A DNA stretch of 64,000 bases from Conchocele bisecta (GCA_029237695.1 CM055279.1:62007586-62071585), one strand, 5' to 3'; positions 30,201 to 36,540 are shown, counted from the first letter of the stretch. Translations and numbers: made by a program. The notes: generated from the sequence alone by a model not told the origin.

Positions 30201-33128
30201 ATTATATATTGTCCTTATTATGTAACGGATGTTGATGAAATATGGAGCATCAAACGTGTCTTGCTAAGCTGCATTTTGGTGGTCTCGGTACTTTCGCCCA
30301 AACTTCTGTCGTTTTTGCGAAGAATCGATTTCCATGTCTACGGACACGGAAATCGATTCTTCGCAAAAACGACATAAGTATATTCCGAACTCCCGGGACC
30401 ACCAATTGCAGCGTTTGCTGCTCAATATTTCATCAAAATCCGTTGCTTATTAAGGAAAATATAAAATAATACTTACTTTGGAGTGGGCGCGCTTTCAACA
30501 TGTTGTTGTTAATGTTGTAACCACGTGATGATGCACCTTGGGGCACGTCTGACTATAATTCACCAATACTGGGTTGCTGGAGAAATGGGGCTTATGGTAA
30601 TTATTACCAGTGTAGCTGCTGATCGAATAGCACACGCCGGCAGTCTGGTAACAGTCTATATTGCGTGTTAGAATCATGACGGGTGCTTCATTGGTAGAAT
30701 GGTGAACAGTGCAGATCCTGATCAGCCTGTGCGGATGCACAGGCTGATCTGGATCTACACTGGTCACAAAACCCATAAGCGGATGCACAACTCATAACAA
30801 GGGCGGACTCACGTAGGGGAAAATCCGGCGCGCGCCCGCCCTTTACATTTAGCGAGTAAAGATAGTTTTGCTCTAAAATGCGCCAAAACGCAGCAAAATG
30901 GGGTGTAGATATCAAAAATATTCCGGAGGGCGTACCGCCGGATTCCCCTAGCAGTCCTCCGAGCCCTGCTCGGTCAACGAACGATCGGTGCTAGTTCGAA
31001 AATAAATTAAACTATTTCAATTAAGAAGTCCCGCCCCCCTAACCTTAAGTTCTGGATCCGCCCCTGCATATATATAAGCCCAATTTCAGTCACAGCCACA
31101 AATGAGTTTGAACTTTAGTAGCAAAATTATTGTATCGCTTCTGTAAACAGTCAAATCTTAAAGAGTTTTTGAAACAAATACCATAAAAAATAAAAACGTG
31201 TTTTCATCATGGCCCTGTGTTAAGTACAATAATAACATATAAAATATTATAATGGCTGAAATCAACATTCGGTTTAAAGGGGGCACATCAGGATTTTATT
31301 TTTTAAAAATACTATAAAAAATAAAAACGTTTAATTGAAGATATATGACGATACTAGGACTACTGTGTGTTGTTTCTATTTTCACCGATACATAAGTATC
31401 AGATTGAACGCAACAAATTAGGAAATCCGATATTTATGTACCTATATGGGTGAAAATAGAAACAACCCAGCGGTCTAGTATCGTCAGATATCTTCAATTA
31501 AACGTTTTTATTTTTTATAGTATTTGTTTTAAAATATCCTGATATGCCCCTTTAACCCGAATGTTGATTTCAGCCATTATACTATTTTATATTTTAGTAT
31601 TGTGTGCACTTACATGTATCTGCTTATAAGCCCTATTTCTCCAGTCACAGCCACAAATTGATCATTCATCATTTCAGTAGCCTATTTCACCAACATTGCA
31701 AAGTATACTTATCTAGCAAAGTATACTTCGAGGTAGACATTTTCAATTTAAGGATAAATTTATTAATTTTTATTATACTGAATTTATTACATTATCACAG
31801 CCATTTTGGCTGTGATAATGTAATACATTCAGTATGATAATTCTGCATACTTTTAATCATCAAATATATGCAGTGGTTAGTTCTATATGAAATCATGCAT
31901 TTTGGGAAAAATAAATGATTAATCCCTCAAAGTATACTTTGCTATAGAAGTATACTTTGCAATTTTGATGAAATCGGCTACTGGACCATGTTACTTCTGT
32001 AATTCATCAAGTTATAGACGCTTTGTCTATTGTTCTACTATATACTTCTAAATATAATAACGGGCCACCCTGTGTTAAGGATTTTAACATCCATGATTTA
32101 AAGGCACATGCCCACTCAGTAGGCAGAACATGTTCTTTATATCAGAGACATCATCGGAGATATTTTCTGGCAAAATAAACATTAATTCACCATTACCCCA
32201 CGTATTGATTGGTATTATTATACATTTTATATCAGACGTAACTTTCCACACTGATATCAGGGGCGATAACCGTGTTTCCTTAACATGTTAACAGACAGTA
32301 CTAGTTATACTCTGTATTTATTTTTTGATGTGCACTTATCATACTTTATAATTTGTCGAAAATATTATTTTTTCAGGCGAAGCATTTAATTAGTATAAAT
32401 AATTAAAAAATATCATGCCTGAAAATAGCCTGATACCAACGCGCGTCACTATCAGTAAAATAAATATTACTAAATGATTATATCTGTATAGCGGCCACTC
32501 GTATTCTTTAGAACTGGTGGAATAGCGACACAATTATACACTTATTTAATTCCTATAAATAACTTTGTGTGCCTATTGCGTGGGCATGTACCTTTAAGCA
32601 ACCAAGCCCAGGCCGTTACAATCAAGCAGACCGGAAACACGTGCTTGATACCACAATTTATCCCGTCAACACAGTGCGTATGTGCCGTGTAACACGGTGC
32701 CGTGAAACATTTTTGATAACCTGTCAATACGACCTAATCACTGCGTATGAATATGTTCGGTGGCTGGCATCTTAAAGCCATTTGTAGGTGTTGGCGGAAT
32801 AAATAAAATAGTAGGTAATGCCGTGAATTCCGAAAGATATCTGGCGCGGCACGTAAACGGGATGTGCTCGGCAGAGCCTCGCCCATCCCGTTTCCTAAGC
32901 CTTGCCAGATATGTTTTCCCATTCACGGCACAAACCTACTATTCTCTATTTCTTTTTCTGGCAAACGTAGTTATATGTATGGTACATAGTGACATAGTTT
33001 CCGACATAAAAGCTATCGGAGTGTTCCTCGTCGTCGCCGCGATTGTACAGACGGGTAAACGGACACAGACAGCCATGAAATATTAAACAAGTTCGATACT
33101 TACCAAGAGATATCCCTATAATCCACAT
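8940..33128 (-). CDS. Secreted, GPI-type anchored protein of seven tandem six-cysteine modules (spliced, 15 exons per transcript, one mutually exclusive pair)
   Basis: Joining 33104-33128, 28253-28454, 27005-27141, 25670-25826, 24574-24707, 23064-23235, either 21741-21874 or 21537-21670, then 17486-17639, 16102-16238, 14831-14978, 14278-14432, 13451-13640, 11395-11531, 10199-10346 and 8940-9222 gives 2313 nt: 770 residues plus stop, no internal stop. Residues 1-18 form a signal peptide (MWIIGISLALLY, then SSSTNA). Even exons (type A) carry C-x10-C and a final Cys; odd exons (type B) carry C-x7-11-C and a final Cys, with two extra cysteines in exons 11 and 15. Residues about 749-770 are a hydrophobic tail after a Gly/Ser/Ala stretch with no cytoplasmic residues, as in GPI signals. 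The protein should sit outside the cell, disulfide-bonded and N-glycosylated. Family not recognised; the cysteine pattern loosely recalls DUF19/T20D4.11-like domains, which is only a guess. Confidence 0.85.
9223..10198. other. Intron 14 of the cysteine-module gene
   Basis: Holds a 40-bp hairpin (gtttgcgaggagtcc mirrored, about 9746-9786) and MITE-2 copy 3. No other exon seen. Confidence 0.6.
9865..10072. mobile_element. MITE-2 copy 3
   Basis: Arms gaccgtttcactaaacttcg and gaagtttagtgaaacgacc; the central palindrome is decayed. Confidence 0.75.
10199..10346 (-). CDS. Exon 14 (type A)
   Basis: Phase 1 to 2, 148 nt, acceptor tcgccag, donor GTAAGT. It encodes GLQC-x10-C, then DKQVIKKLSPDSYFRDFC. 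Counterpart of exon 10. Confidence 0.86.
10590..11158. mobile_element. MITE-7 copy 1
   Basis: About 570 bp. Terminal repeats tctgtttcacgaaagctgcc and complement enclose a second pair (gaatgagcctttttttt / aaggctcattcttaaa) and an inner hairpin at 10785-10815 (agacatcttcacggag). Confidence 0.8.
11255..11375. repeat. cagatcctgatcag hairpin family, well-preserved copy
   Basis: gaacagtgcagatcctgatc, cagactgtgcggatg, cacagtctgatctgg, atctacactggtcgcaaa, then ccccatttctgcagtcacag. Confidence 0.75.
11395..11531 (-). CDS. Exon 13 (type B)
   Basis: Phase 2 to 1, 137 nt, acceptor tattacag, donor GTGAGT. It encodes FQC-x7-C, a Trp-containing stretch (ILAFWGHQQSS) and VICADLP. Counterpart of exon 9. Confidence 0.85.
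11868..12359. mobile_element. MITE-5 copy 2, uninterrupted
   Basis: aaaggtacacgtccactcag to gagtgggcatgaaccttt; about 490 bp with no insertion, so it shows the family's native length. Confidence 0.8.
12735..12830. repeat. Minisatellite, about 21 bp, five units
   Basis: Units read agtctgatactgccatttct with single-base variants (taccatcgtta, taccgccgtttcc). Confidence 0.8.
13056..13190. repeat. Palindrome of about 130 bp
   Basis: cttgtttgatatcggcctag, gtatcgtccctcggtaactt and ggtatcagcc are mirrored by complements around cttcgaccttcggtctc. Confidence 0.85.
13451..13640 (-). CDS. Exon 12 (type A), first exon of the second block copy
   Basis: Phase 1 to 2, 190 nt, acceptor cattacag. It starts with a linker (ELFIPDTNTTIRRHEQ), then PAC-x10-C, an NIT sequon and SVC. 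It is the longest internal type A exon after exon 2. The donor is GTTCGT after TGCAG, as in exon 4. Confidence 0.85.
13908..14012 (+). repeat. Possible tRNA-derived SINE head
   Basis: tggcgtagctggt fits a Pol III A box, and about 65 bp further on gggtcgaattgtg resembles a B box. No cloverleaf was folded and no second copy was found, so this is tentative. Confidence 0.25.
14021..14162. mobile_element. MITE-2 half copy
   Basis: Starts at the centre (gcatatgcagcctatgctca) and runs to gtgaaacgggcccc; the left half is missing. Confidence 0.75.
14278..14432 (-). CDS. Exon 11 (type B, five cysteines)
   Basis: Phase 2 to 1, 155 nt, acceptor gtgtcag, donor GTATGG. It encodes VQCDGSSWPTC, NQFEC, PSRC and DAIC. 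Two cysteines beyond the type B norm are shared only with exon 15 (LHCDLTGWTSAC, TEFEC, QEHC, MTSC), so the five-Cys form arose once and was copied. Confidence 0.85.
14831..14978 (-). CDS. Exon 10 (type A)
   Basis: Phase 1 to 2, 148 nt, acceptor tatacag, donor GTGAGT. It encodes GLAC-x10-C, STKQITQKLSMDSFFSDFC. Exon 14 has the same length and a parallel ending (DKQVIKKLSPDSYFRDFC). No sequon here, unlike most other type A exons. Confidence 0.86.
15085..15170. repeat. gaaccgtctcg hairpin element, copy 3
   Basis: catatgttgttaccactcat / atgagtggtaacaatatata around gaaccgtctcgacgagacgg. Confidence 0.8.
15358..15633. mobile_element. MITE-1 copy 2, central palindrome damaged
   Basis: Left end and body intact; one arm of the central hairpin after attatcaaagccaaaatta is lost; the right end reads tttgcaatgaaatcggcta. 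Confidence 0.75.
15655..16060. repeat. Tandem repeat, period about 90-97 bp, five units
   Basis: Each unit has ggaattggaaacggtagg, aattcctcgacaacctttt, caatcccatatagagaagta and gcattatctggtgaac. It ends 40 bp before the donor of exon 9. Confidence 0.85.
16102..16238 (-). CDS. Exon 9 (type B)
   Basis: Phase 2 to 1, 137 nt, acceptor tttgcag, donor GTAAAT. It encodes LFTC-x7-C-PGAEQTL and GILCHDVP. The short C-x7-C spacing, the length and the acidic ending match exon 13 (FQC-x7-C-PAAKDIL, VICADLP), pointing to shared descent. Confidence 0.85.
16394..16490. repeat. Palindrome of about 90 bp
   Basis: gcgaacggtaactcttgcaa and tactcccgtaccgtccgtag are mirrored by complements around gtagctac. Confidence 0.85.
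16580..16796. mobile_element. MITE-4, long form, copy 1
   Basis: Opens agcggaacctctctaaagcg; middle has gtttcttg, gttcatgattg and gaatgatcatatgcctgatt; closes with the cggtcaccctggggg hairpin and gtttcactgta. Confidence 0.7.
17021..17115. mobile_element. MITE-4 hairpin, copy 3
   Basis: agtggaacctctgtaactgg, then caccctgggggccatccca and ggttaagagaggttatactg. Confidence 0.7.
17159..17350. mobile_element. MITE-11 copy 1 (TTAA ends)
   Basis: ttaacctttacaatgctgaa to ttctaagggttaa, with tcgtctgctgg near the left end and the tttagaaatgattctaaa hairpin in the centre. TTAA ends suggest piggyBac-type mobilisation. Confidence 0.7.
17382..17491 (-). repeat. Minisatellite of exon 8 splice-donor copies
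   Basis: In the minus sense, CTGCTCGTAAGTAGCGC at the real exon border is followed by three more copies within 95 bp. Their donors fall at 17388-17393 (GTAAGT), 17417-17422 (GTAAGT) and 17444-17449 (ATAAGT, lost). Flanks (gccacctaattac) are shared. Confidence 0.8.
17486..17639 (-). CDS. Exon 8 (type A), first exon of the duplicated four-exon block
   Basis: Phase 1 to 2, 154 nt, acceptor gtgttgcag, donor GTAAGT. It encodes PGAC-x10-C, an NDT sequon at the place equivalent to NQT in exons 4 and 6, and VYC. Copies of its donor with flanks follow in the intron at 17382-17470. Confidence 0.85.
17953..18193. mobile_element. MITE-2 copy 4, complete
   Basis: ggcccgtttcactaaacttc to agtgaaacgggcccc; central hairpin perfect over about 29 bp each side of gcatatgc. 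Confidence 0.85.
18342..19087. mobile_element. MITE-5 copy 3, split by a MITE-1
   Basis: aaaggtacatgcccactcag to ctgagtgggcatgtaccttt; MITE-1 inserted about 70 bp from the left end, in sequence that reads straight through in other copies (attatc / ctggaaaaataaac). Confidence 0.85.
18411..18710. mobile_element. MITE-1 copy 3, nested in MITE-5
   Basis: 300 bp, both terminal repeats and the central palindrome intact. Confidence 0.88.
19374..19638. mobile_element. MITE-3 copy 2, inverted order
   Basis: The agtaggttagtgccgtgaat hairpin comes first and the cccgtcaacacctacaaatg hairpin second, the reverse complement of copy 1. Confidence 0.82.
19650..19960. mobile_element. MITE-3 copy 3
   Basis: Immediately follows copy 2 in opposite orientation, so the two form a larger inverted pair. 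It contains the longer first hairpin variant (cctaatcactgcgtatgaat). Confidence 0.82.
20242..20512. mobile_element. MITE-3 copy 4
   Basis: tatcccgtcaacacagtgcg, gttgatgggataaa, then the second hairpin with an acatg insertion in its left arm (atacatgtagtaagttagtg). Confidence 0.8.
20705..21012. mobile_element. MITE-1 copy 4
   Basis: 308 bp; the central hairpin is shortened to ttataacagccatttaatgg; ends intact. Confidence 0.85.
21070..21285. mobile_element. MITE-4, long form, copy 2
   Basis: actctctaaaccggacaaga, tcatttatctcaggtgataa, tggctcagaatgatcaaatg, then the ccctgggaggtccccaggg hairpin. Confidence 0.75.
21537..21670 (-). CDS. Exon 7b (type B), downstream member of a mutually exclusive pair
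   Basis: 134 nt, phase 2 to 1, acceptor cactgcag, donor GTGAAG. It encodes LEQCGK, C-x9-C, EASFANVLITVATYCGD, with the same cysteine spacing as 7a. Splicing 7a to 7b shifts the frame and reaches a stop at 17553-17555 in exon 8; either exon alone keeps it open. Confidence 0.85.
21671..21740 (-). promoter_or_regulatory. 70-bp intron between exons 7a and 7b
   Basis: Starts GTAAGTAGGC and ends cactgcag. It must hold donor, branch point and acceptor in 70 bp. It is far shorter than every other intron of the gene, which run from several hundred bases to several kilobases, and may be too short to splice well. Confidence 0.6.
21741..21874 (-). CDS. Exon 7a (type B), upstream member of a mutually exclusive pair
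   Basis: 134 nt, phase 2 to 1, acceptor attcattag, donor GTAAGT. It encodes LEHCGK, C-x9-C, EAAFANMMITTATFCGD. It aligns residue for residue, without gaps, with exon 7b. Its donor lies only 70 bp before the 7b exon start. Confidence 0.85.
22133..22384. mobile_element. MITE-10 copy 1 (TTAA ends)
   Basis: ttaaccctttcacg to gatgaaagggttaa, about 250 bp. Inside is a hairpin gatgcagatgagccggctcg / gagacgtctcatcaggatct and the stretch gattggttgcaaaattaac. Confidence 0.82.
22523..22829. mobile_element. MITE-1 copy 5
   Basis: 307 bp; the left end has an acatggcaaag variant; the right end uses the atcggctac form. Confidence 0.85.
23064..23235 (-). CDS. Exon 6 (type A)
   Basis: Phase 1 to 2, 172 nt, acceptor ctcggtag, donor GTAAGT. 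It encodes NQC-x10-C, a Met-rich stretch (VLNMDMKMILMVL), NNQTLPQ and KTIC. It ends in TGTGG, so either exon 7 version can restore frame with its first G. Confidence 0.86.
23295..23420. repeat. Imperfect palindrome of about 120 bp
   Basis: tatcatccatcaaatgcctt, gggacaaggatattctatcc and cgagtgtcagaatat pair with complements around gtcatcagcctcgtt. Confidence 0.75.
23478..23744. mobile_element. MITE-3 copy 5, inverted order
   Basis: gagaatagtaggttagtgcc to gtgttgacgggataaa; almost identical to copy 2, including ggctgtaaaatgcaaaaata. Confidence 0.83.
23746..23960. mobile_element. MITE-3 fragments, rearranged
   Basis: tttatcccgtcaacacagtg, a stray tgttcccattcacggcac arm, then a complete first hairpin in reverse (tatttatccagtcaacatta to gttgacgggataaa). 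Confidence 0.7.
24574..24707 (-). CDS. Exon 5 (type B)
   Basis: Phase 2 to 1, 134 nt. It encodes LMSC-x11-C, a Gln/Thr-rich stretch (QTQQTIMVGTTLQNML) and GV, with the final Cys codon split across the junction with exon 6. The acceptor (ctgtgggcag) is the last unit of a 30-bp minisatellite that fills the intron end. Confidence 0.85.
24708..24995 (-). repeat. 30-bp minisatellite carrying the exon 5 splice acceptor, about nine units
   Basis: Plus-strand unit cagaaaacacggggtaaa plus tatcactgcgca. In the minus sense every unit supplies a pyrimidine-rich acceptor, tgttttctgtgcgcag; the unit touching exon 5 (ctgtgggcag) is the one used. The third unit from the exon is 28 bp, and another unit is cut short near 24921. 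Confidence 0.85.
25410..25635. mobile_element. MITE-4, long form, copy 3
   Basis: The cagtgaaacctctctaaacc hairpin (25410-25485), then catttgctcattctaaacca, acaaacattatcacc-like body, and ccggtttagagaggttctac at the far end. Confidence 0.75.
25670..25826 (-). CDS. Exon 4 (type A)
   Basis: Phase 1 to 2, 157 nt, acceptor ttcacag. It encodes PPAC-x10-C, the sequon-bearing ANQTLPQ and a closing QLAC, closely matching exon 6. The donor is the unusual GTTCGT directly after TGCAG, shared only with exon 12. Confidence 0.85.
25848..26093. mobile_element. MITE-10 copy 2
   Basis: ttaaccctttgaaaccggaa to ttgaaagggttaa; inner hairpin gagccggctcgtaacgagcc. Confidence 0.82.
26815..27004 (-). repeat. Minisatellite starting at the exon 3 splice donor
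   Basis: Minus-sense units of about 26-28 bp, TGGCGCCCCTGTAAACACA with variants, seven or so copies beginning inside the donor GTAAGTGGCACCCC. The intron stays in frame for about 30 codons before a stop. Confidence 0.75.
27005..27141 (-). CDS. Exon 3 (type B)
   Basis: Phase 2 to 1, 137 nt, acceptor ttgtacag, donor GTAAGT. It encodes ESC-x11-C, then a Met/Ala-rich helix-like stretch (DIAMMAGTVNSMVSGL) and NVC. A minisatellite starts immediately after the donor. The same 137-nt length recurs in type B exons 9 and 13. Confidence 0.85.
27358..27440. repeat. gaaccgtctcg hairpin element, copy 4
   Basis: gtatgttgttaccactcagg and cctgagtggtaacaacatac-like arms around gaaccgtctcaccgagacgg. Confidence 0.8.
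27973..28213. mobile_element. MITE-2 copy 5, complete
   Basis: Ends 40 bp before the exon 2 donor (28252), the closest MITE to an exon of this gene. Confidence 0.85.
28253..28454 (-). CDS. Exon 2 (type A): rest of signal peptide and first half-module
   Basis: The acceptor (tttcag) opens at phase 1 and the donor GTACGT closes at phase 2; 202 nt. It completes the signal peptide (cleavage likely after SSSTNA) and encodes C-x10-C (VQLFDRSFRQ between the cysteines), an NGT sequon followed by ALPQ, and a closing NTLC. Its ALPQ parallels the TLPQ of exons 4 and 6. Confidence 0.82.
29070..29301. mobile_element. MITE-2 copy 6
   Basis: gggctagtttcactaaactt to gtttagtgaaacggcc; the central palindrome is shortened at atgctgcatatgctcaataa. 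Confidence 0.8.
29635..29702. mobile_element. MITE-7 end fragment
   Basis: attgtttatatggccgtaaa, tgtgggcaggcttcgtgaaa, cagacagtag; no opposite end nearby. Confidence 0.65.
29740..29846. repeat. Nearly perfect 106-bp palindrome
   Basis: cagtggggtcagcgtgtaag, tgcacacacgaacgaacacg and acaggttgg are mirrored with one visible mismatch (ggggt/actcc) around ggttggaaccaacc. Confidence 0.9.
30113..30539. mobile_element. MITE-6 copy 1
   Basis: Ends gtatgatcacgtg ... and aaccacgtgatgatgcacct, a (caa)n tract inside the left end and its complement in the right, a central palindrome cgtttttgcgaagaatcgat; about 425 bp. Confidence 0.8.
30570..30790. repeat. cagatcctgatcag hairpin family, two-part copy
   Basis: ggagaaatggggcttatgg near the left; the core gtgcagatcctgatcagcct / ggctgatctggatctacact at 30707-30760 is a 24-bp-stem hairpin around gtgcggatgcac. 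Confidence 0.75.
31250..31585. mobile_element. Inverted-repeat element, about 330 bp, single copy here
   Basis: tataatggctgaaatcaaca and ttgatttcagccattata at the ends, then aaagggggcacatcagg/cctgatatgcccctttaa, aaaacgtttaattgaagata and tattttcaccgata pairs. A clean MITE architecture not matching the other families. Confidence 0.75.
31677..31981. mobile_element. MITE-1 copy 6
   Basis: 305 bp, intact; adjoins agccctatttctccagtcac, the tail of the cagatcctgatcag family. Confidence 0.85.
32098..32596. mobile_element. MITE-5 copy 4
   Basis: aaggcacatgcccactcagt to tgcgtgggcatgtaccttt; about 500 bp, no insertion. Confidence 0.82.
32657..32948. mobile_element. MITE-3 copy 6
   Basis: ttatcccgtcaacacagtgc, ggtgttggcggaataaataa (mutated), then the second hairpin ending actattctct. 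It ends about 150 bp downstream of the exon 1 donor. Confidence 0.8.
33104..33128 (-). CDS. Exon 1: start codon and half of the signal peptide
   Basis: ATG at 33126-33128 encodes MWIIGISL and one extra G, followed by the donor GTAAGT. The G joins CG from exon 2 to make Ala, and the hydrophobic core then continues as ALLY. This start is preferred because it gives a textbook signal peptide only after splicing. The following intron is about 4.6 kb. Confidence 0.72.
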
Positions 33129-33164
33129 CGTTGCGTGTTTGTGTTACTGTCTAGTGTACGATTA

Positions 33165-33212
33165 TACTGAAAGTTCGTTGTTGTATACCACTCCGTATGA
33201 ATCTATATAAAT
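33165..33212 (-). promoter_or_regulatory. Candidate core promoter of the cysteine-module gene
   Basis: On the minus strand, ATTTATATAG (33203-33212) lies about 75 bp before the start codon, and an initiator-like TTTCAGTATA lies about 40 bp further on, which would give a 5' leader of roughly 40 nt. The spacing is slightly long for TATA to initiator. Position only; no transcript evidence. Confidence 0.35.
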
Positions 33213-33726
33213 GAATGTCACACCCACCACGCTGCACAGACTAAGGGTGAGGCCAACTATCGTGAGCCGAGTCAGTATGCTAATGATCATACATGCGGAC
33301 CGCCCGACGTAATATACATGACGGAAGTAGGCGTTATTTTAAATCGCCGCGAGATCATTGAAAGGTTTGTGGGGCGTGTTAAATCTTGATACCTAAAATC
33401 AATCAAATTTGTCAACGGTATCGTGAGAGCTTCCCGAAATATAATGTGTATTCTCTTGTAGAACTTTATCGAATGGCCTGCGGCGATATCGCAAGCGTCA
33501 ACGCGAAGGTAAAAGTTTGAAGTTTGACAACTCCATATAGCGTGGCCGGTTTTCGGGTTTACACATTAAATATTGCGTACCGCTGACTTTAAACCGAATA
33601 CATACGATGTGTTGACGTCAGAGAATCGGCTACCAACACCTGTGATGGTATGGTGTTTCGCCAGAAAGGGCAAGTGGGCTTCCTCCGGATACCCTGGTAT
33701 CCTTCCACATGTTGCCTCCATCTACG

Positions 33727-34161
33727 AGGTGTATGATCACGTGGTACTAACAACAACAACAACAACAACCAGTACTGAAACTTCCAGAATCCATCCATTC
33801 AAAGTACGTATTATTTTATATTGTCCTTATTACGTAACGGATTACGTAATGAAATATGGTTCATCAAACGCGTCTTGTTTAGCTGCATTTGGTGGTCTTT
33901 GTACTTTGGCCCAAACTTCTGTCGTTTGTGAGAATAATCGATTTCCGTGTCGGAAATCGATTCTTCGCGAAAACGACATAAGTCTGTGCCGAACTCCCTG
34001 GACGACCATTGCAGCTCATGAAGACGCGTTTGCTGTGCCAATTTCATCAAAATCCGTTTCGTATTAAGGAAAATATCAAATAATACTTACTTTGGAGTGG
34101 GAAAGATTTCAACACTTCCAACCACTGTTGTTGTTGCTATAACCACGTGATCATGCACCTT
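33727..34161. mobile_element. MITE-6 copy 2
   Basis: aggtgtatgatcacgtggta to aaccacgtgatcatgcacct, centre aatcgatttccgtgtcggaa; about 435 bp. Its 164-codon open frame is a by-product of the repeat. Confidence 0.82.
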
Positions 34162-34189
34162 GATCTATGCGAACACATGATTAATGTTG

Positions 34190-34388
34190 TACAGTGGAAC
34201 CTCACTAAACCGAACACCAATATAACGTATGTGATCTTATCTTTGATGGTTTTTTTCTTCATTTATATCAGATGATAAATGCATGTATATTCATGATTCC
34301 AAATCATCCAATTACGTATCAGAACGGTCAAATGCCTGATTTACCGGGAACATCTCTAAACCGGACGTTTAGAGAGGTTCCGCTGTAT
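34190..34388. mobile_element. MITE-4, long form, copy 4
   Basis: agtggaacctcactaaaccg, tcttatctttgatgg, tcaaatgcctgatttaccgg, closing accggacgtttagagaggtt without the usual tccagggtg arm. Confidence 0.7.
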
Positions 34389-34501
34389 ATTTACTAAGTT
34401 TCATGCTATGTGTAACACATGTTTTAAAAGCCTATAAATGGAACGGTCCGGACACACACAATGAGAACTGATACAAGAGAGGATTATACGATTATACTAT
34501 G

Positions 34502-35440
34502 GGTGGACCCGGGCCCGTATGATGTGGGGAGCCGTACGGACATGTGGCCCGTGGGAAGTCCGTACGAAATCACCCACCTATGATCATGATGTTATGGTCA
34601 CTACTGTCTGTTCCACGTTTTGCTGCCGACGAACTTTTGGCTATTAAACACATTTAAAAGTAAGTACTTTTTTTTATCAATAACAAAAAAAGTCATACTC
34701 CCCAAAACCAATTATTTGATGAAATTCCATGAAATATTGATTTTATTGCGAAAAAACGATTTTCCTACGGGAATTTAACATGGGGAGTCAATTTCCAAAA
34801 CTTTTCAGGATCAAAAAACTAATTTTTTGGGAAATTGACTCCGAAACCTGGCGAGATAGCTTGAAAATGATATAATTAAGAAAACAAGTTAGATTTTGAA
34901 AATCGGTCCACAAATAAAAAAAATATTTAAAAAAGTCATGTTTAACCCCCATAGGAAAATCGTTTTTTCGCAATAAATTTCATCATATAACTTTTTTTGC
35001 GGAGGGTGACTTTTTTATATTGAGTAAAAAGTACTTACAATGTACATGTACTTTTAAATATTTTTTCAGATTTAATGTGTTTAATGGCCAATTGTTCGTC
35101 GGCAGCAAAACGTGGAACAGACACTAGTTGTATGCGGCCTACTGGTTTTGTGTGTTCTTACGATGTTATGGCCGCGGGATCGCAAGCACCCGTACGTGTA
35201 CCATATGGGTTCCTAAGGTGCACATGTGGTCACCGTACGGACCCGTGCGGATGTGTTGTACGGGCTTGGAAAAACCCGTACGATCACTCGTGTGGGGCCG
35301 TACGGGTCCCGCAAGGGGACTATTCGTTTTAGCCGCACGGGTCGATGAGAGCACATAGGACCCAACTTACCGGTGGGCCATCGTACAGGCTCCGCACCTG
35401 CGGGCCTTCTACGGGTCCAAAACCGAAGGAAGCTCGTGTC
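34502..35440. repeat. GC-rich CCGTACGG-rich segment, split by a MITE-8
   Basis: CCGTACGG, CCGTACG or CGTACGG occurs many times at 34515-34570 and 35190-35320, with related ccgtgcgg and cgtacggg forms. MITE-8 at 34601-35127 divides it. No coding frame with splice sites was convincing. Confidence 0.55.
34601..35127. mobile_element. MITE-8 copy 1
   Basis: About 525 bp. Ends ctactgtctgttccacgttt and aaaacgtggaacagacacta; inner arms ttgctgccgacgaac, aagtaagtactttt and gattttcctacggg are mirrored. Confidence 0.82.
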
Positions 35441-35784
35441 GGAAAAGTGGTGCATGCTCAACTTTCTGACACGTGATATACGACGCTCCTATGGATCAAA
35501 ACTTCGTGCGAGCCCGCACAGCATGTGCGATTACCTACGGGTTCTCAGGATTTCAGCCCTTACAAATATCATTGAACAGTAATTTAATAGAAAATAATAG
35601 GTCAAATCATTTTGCCGTGTATATCATACAACAAAGATGTTGTGGCAATGTTGTGGCCGTAGGGGCGACAGAATGGGTGCAACAGATTAAAACACGAAGT
35701 TCAACTCTTAACGTTGGAAGTGCCTAATTAACTTAAGCGAAAAAGGAAGTCCGATGTCGCAGTCACATGAAGGTCACCGATATA

Positions 35785-36110
35785 TAAATATAGGTATTAT
35801 TTGATATTTTCCTTAATAGGCAAAGGATTTTAATGAAATATGGCGCAGCAAACTCGTCTTCATGAGCTGCATTTGGTGGTCCCGGGAGTTCGGCACATAC
35901 TTATGTCGTTTTTGCGAAGAATCGATTTCCGTGTCACGGAAATCGATTCTTCGCAACAACGACAGAAGTTTGGGCCAAAGTACAAAGCCCACCAATGCAG
36001 CTTAACAAGACGCGTTTGATGCGCCAAATTTCATCAACTTCCGATACATAATAAGGACAAAATACAAGAATACGTTCTTTGAATCGGAGGGCTTGTGGAA
36101 GTTTCGATTT
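35785..36110. mobile_element. MITE-6 copy 3, ends lost
   Basis: gtattatttgatattttcct, gaagaatcgatttccgtgtc and complement, acgttctttgaatcggaggg; the gatcacgtg ends are missing. Confidence 0.75.
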
Positions 36111-36239
36111 CCGTATATATGCAAGCTGAAATCTTGTGATGGACAGACGGACTAACTCACACACGGGCGGACATACTATCTGACGTCAGCAGACCTCTCG
36201 ATATAATCACCGTTGCCATGGTTGCGGGGGCAAACAACG

Positions 36240-36450
36240 CCCTAAACCGAACACCAATAAAACACATGCAATCTTATTTTAGATGAGCTTCTTGATCATT
36301 TATCTCAGGTGAGAATGTCTGTTCATGATCACATTGCACACATGTATGGCTCAGAATGATCAAATGCCTGATTTACAGTGAAACCTGTCAAAACCGGACA
36401 CCCTGGGGACCTCCCAGGGTGTCCGGTTTAGAGAGGTTTCACTGTAACAG
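36240..36450. mobile_element. MITE-4, long form, copy 5
   Basis: ccctaaaccgaacaccaata at the left; the 70-bp hairpin ccggacaccctggggacctc / cagggtgtccggtttagaga at the right. Confidence 0.78.
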
Positions 36451-36540
36451 GTTGAACGATCCTGTCCGCCACACGCCCTATCATATCACATGCGTCGTTG
36501 AGAATTCCTCAATATAAACATCTTGATGAAGTGTGCAAAT

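Larger units (their letters stand above)
28500..33103. other. Intron 1 of the cysteine-module gene
   Basis: No further exon found. 28555-29065 holds no recognised repeat apart from a poly-C tract at 28911-28925; the remainder is filled by the elements listed separately. Confidence 0.5.

Noticed and set aside
33573..34067. 164-codon plus-strand open frame
   Set aside because: Most of it lies within MITE-6 copy 2, and the frame reads through its palindrome.
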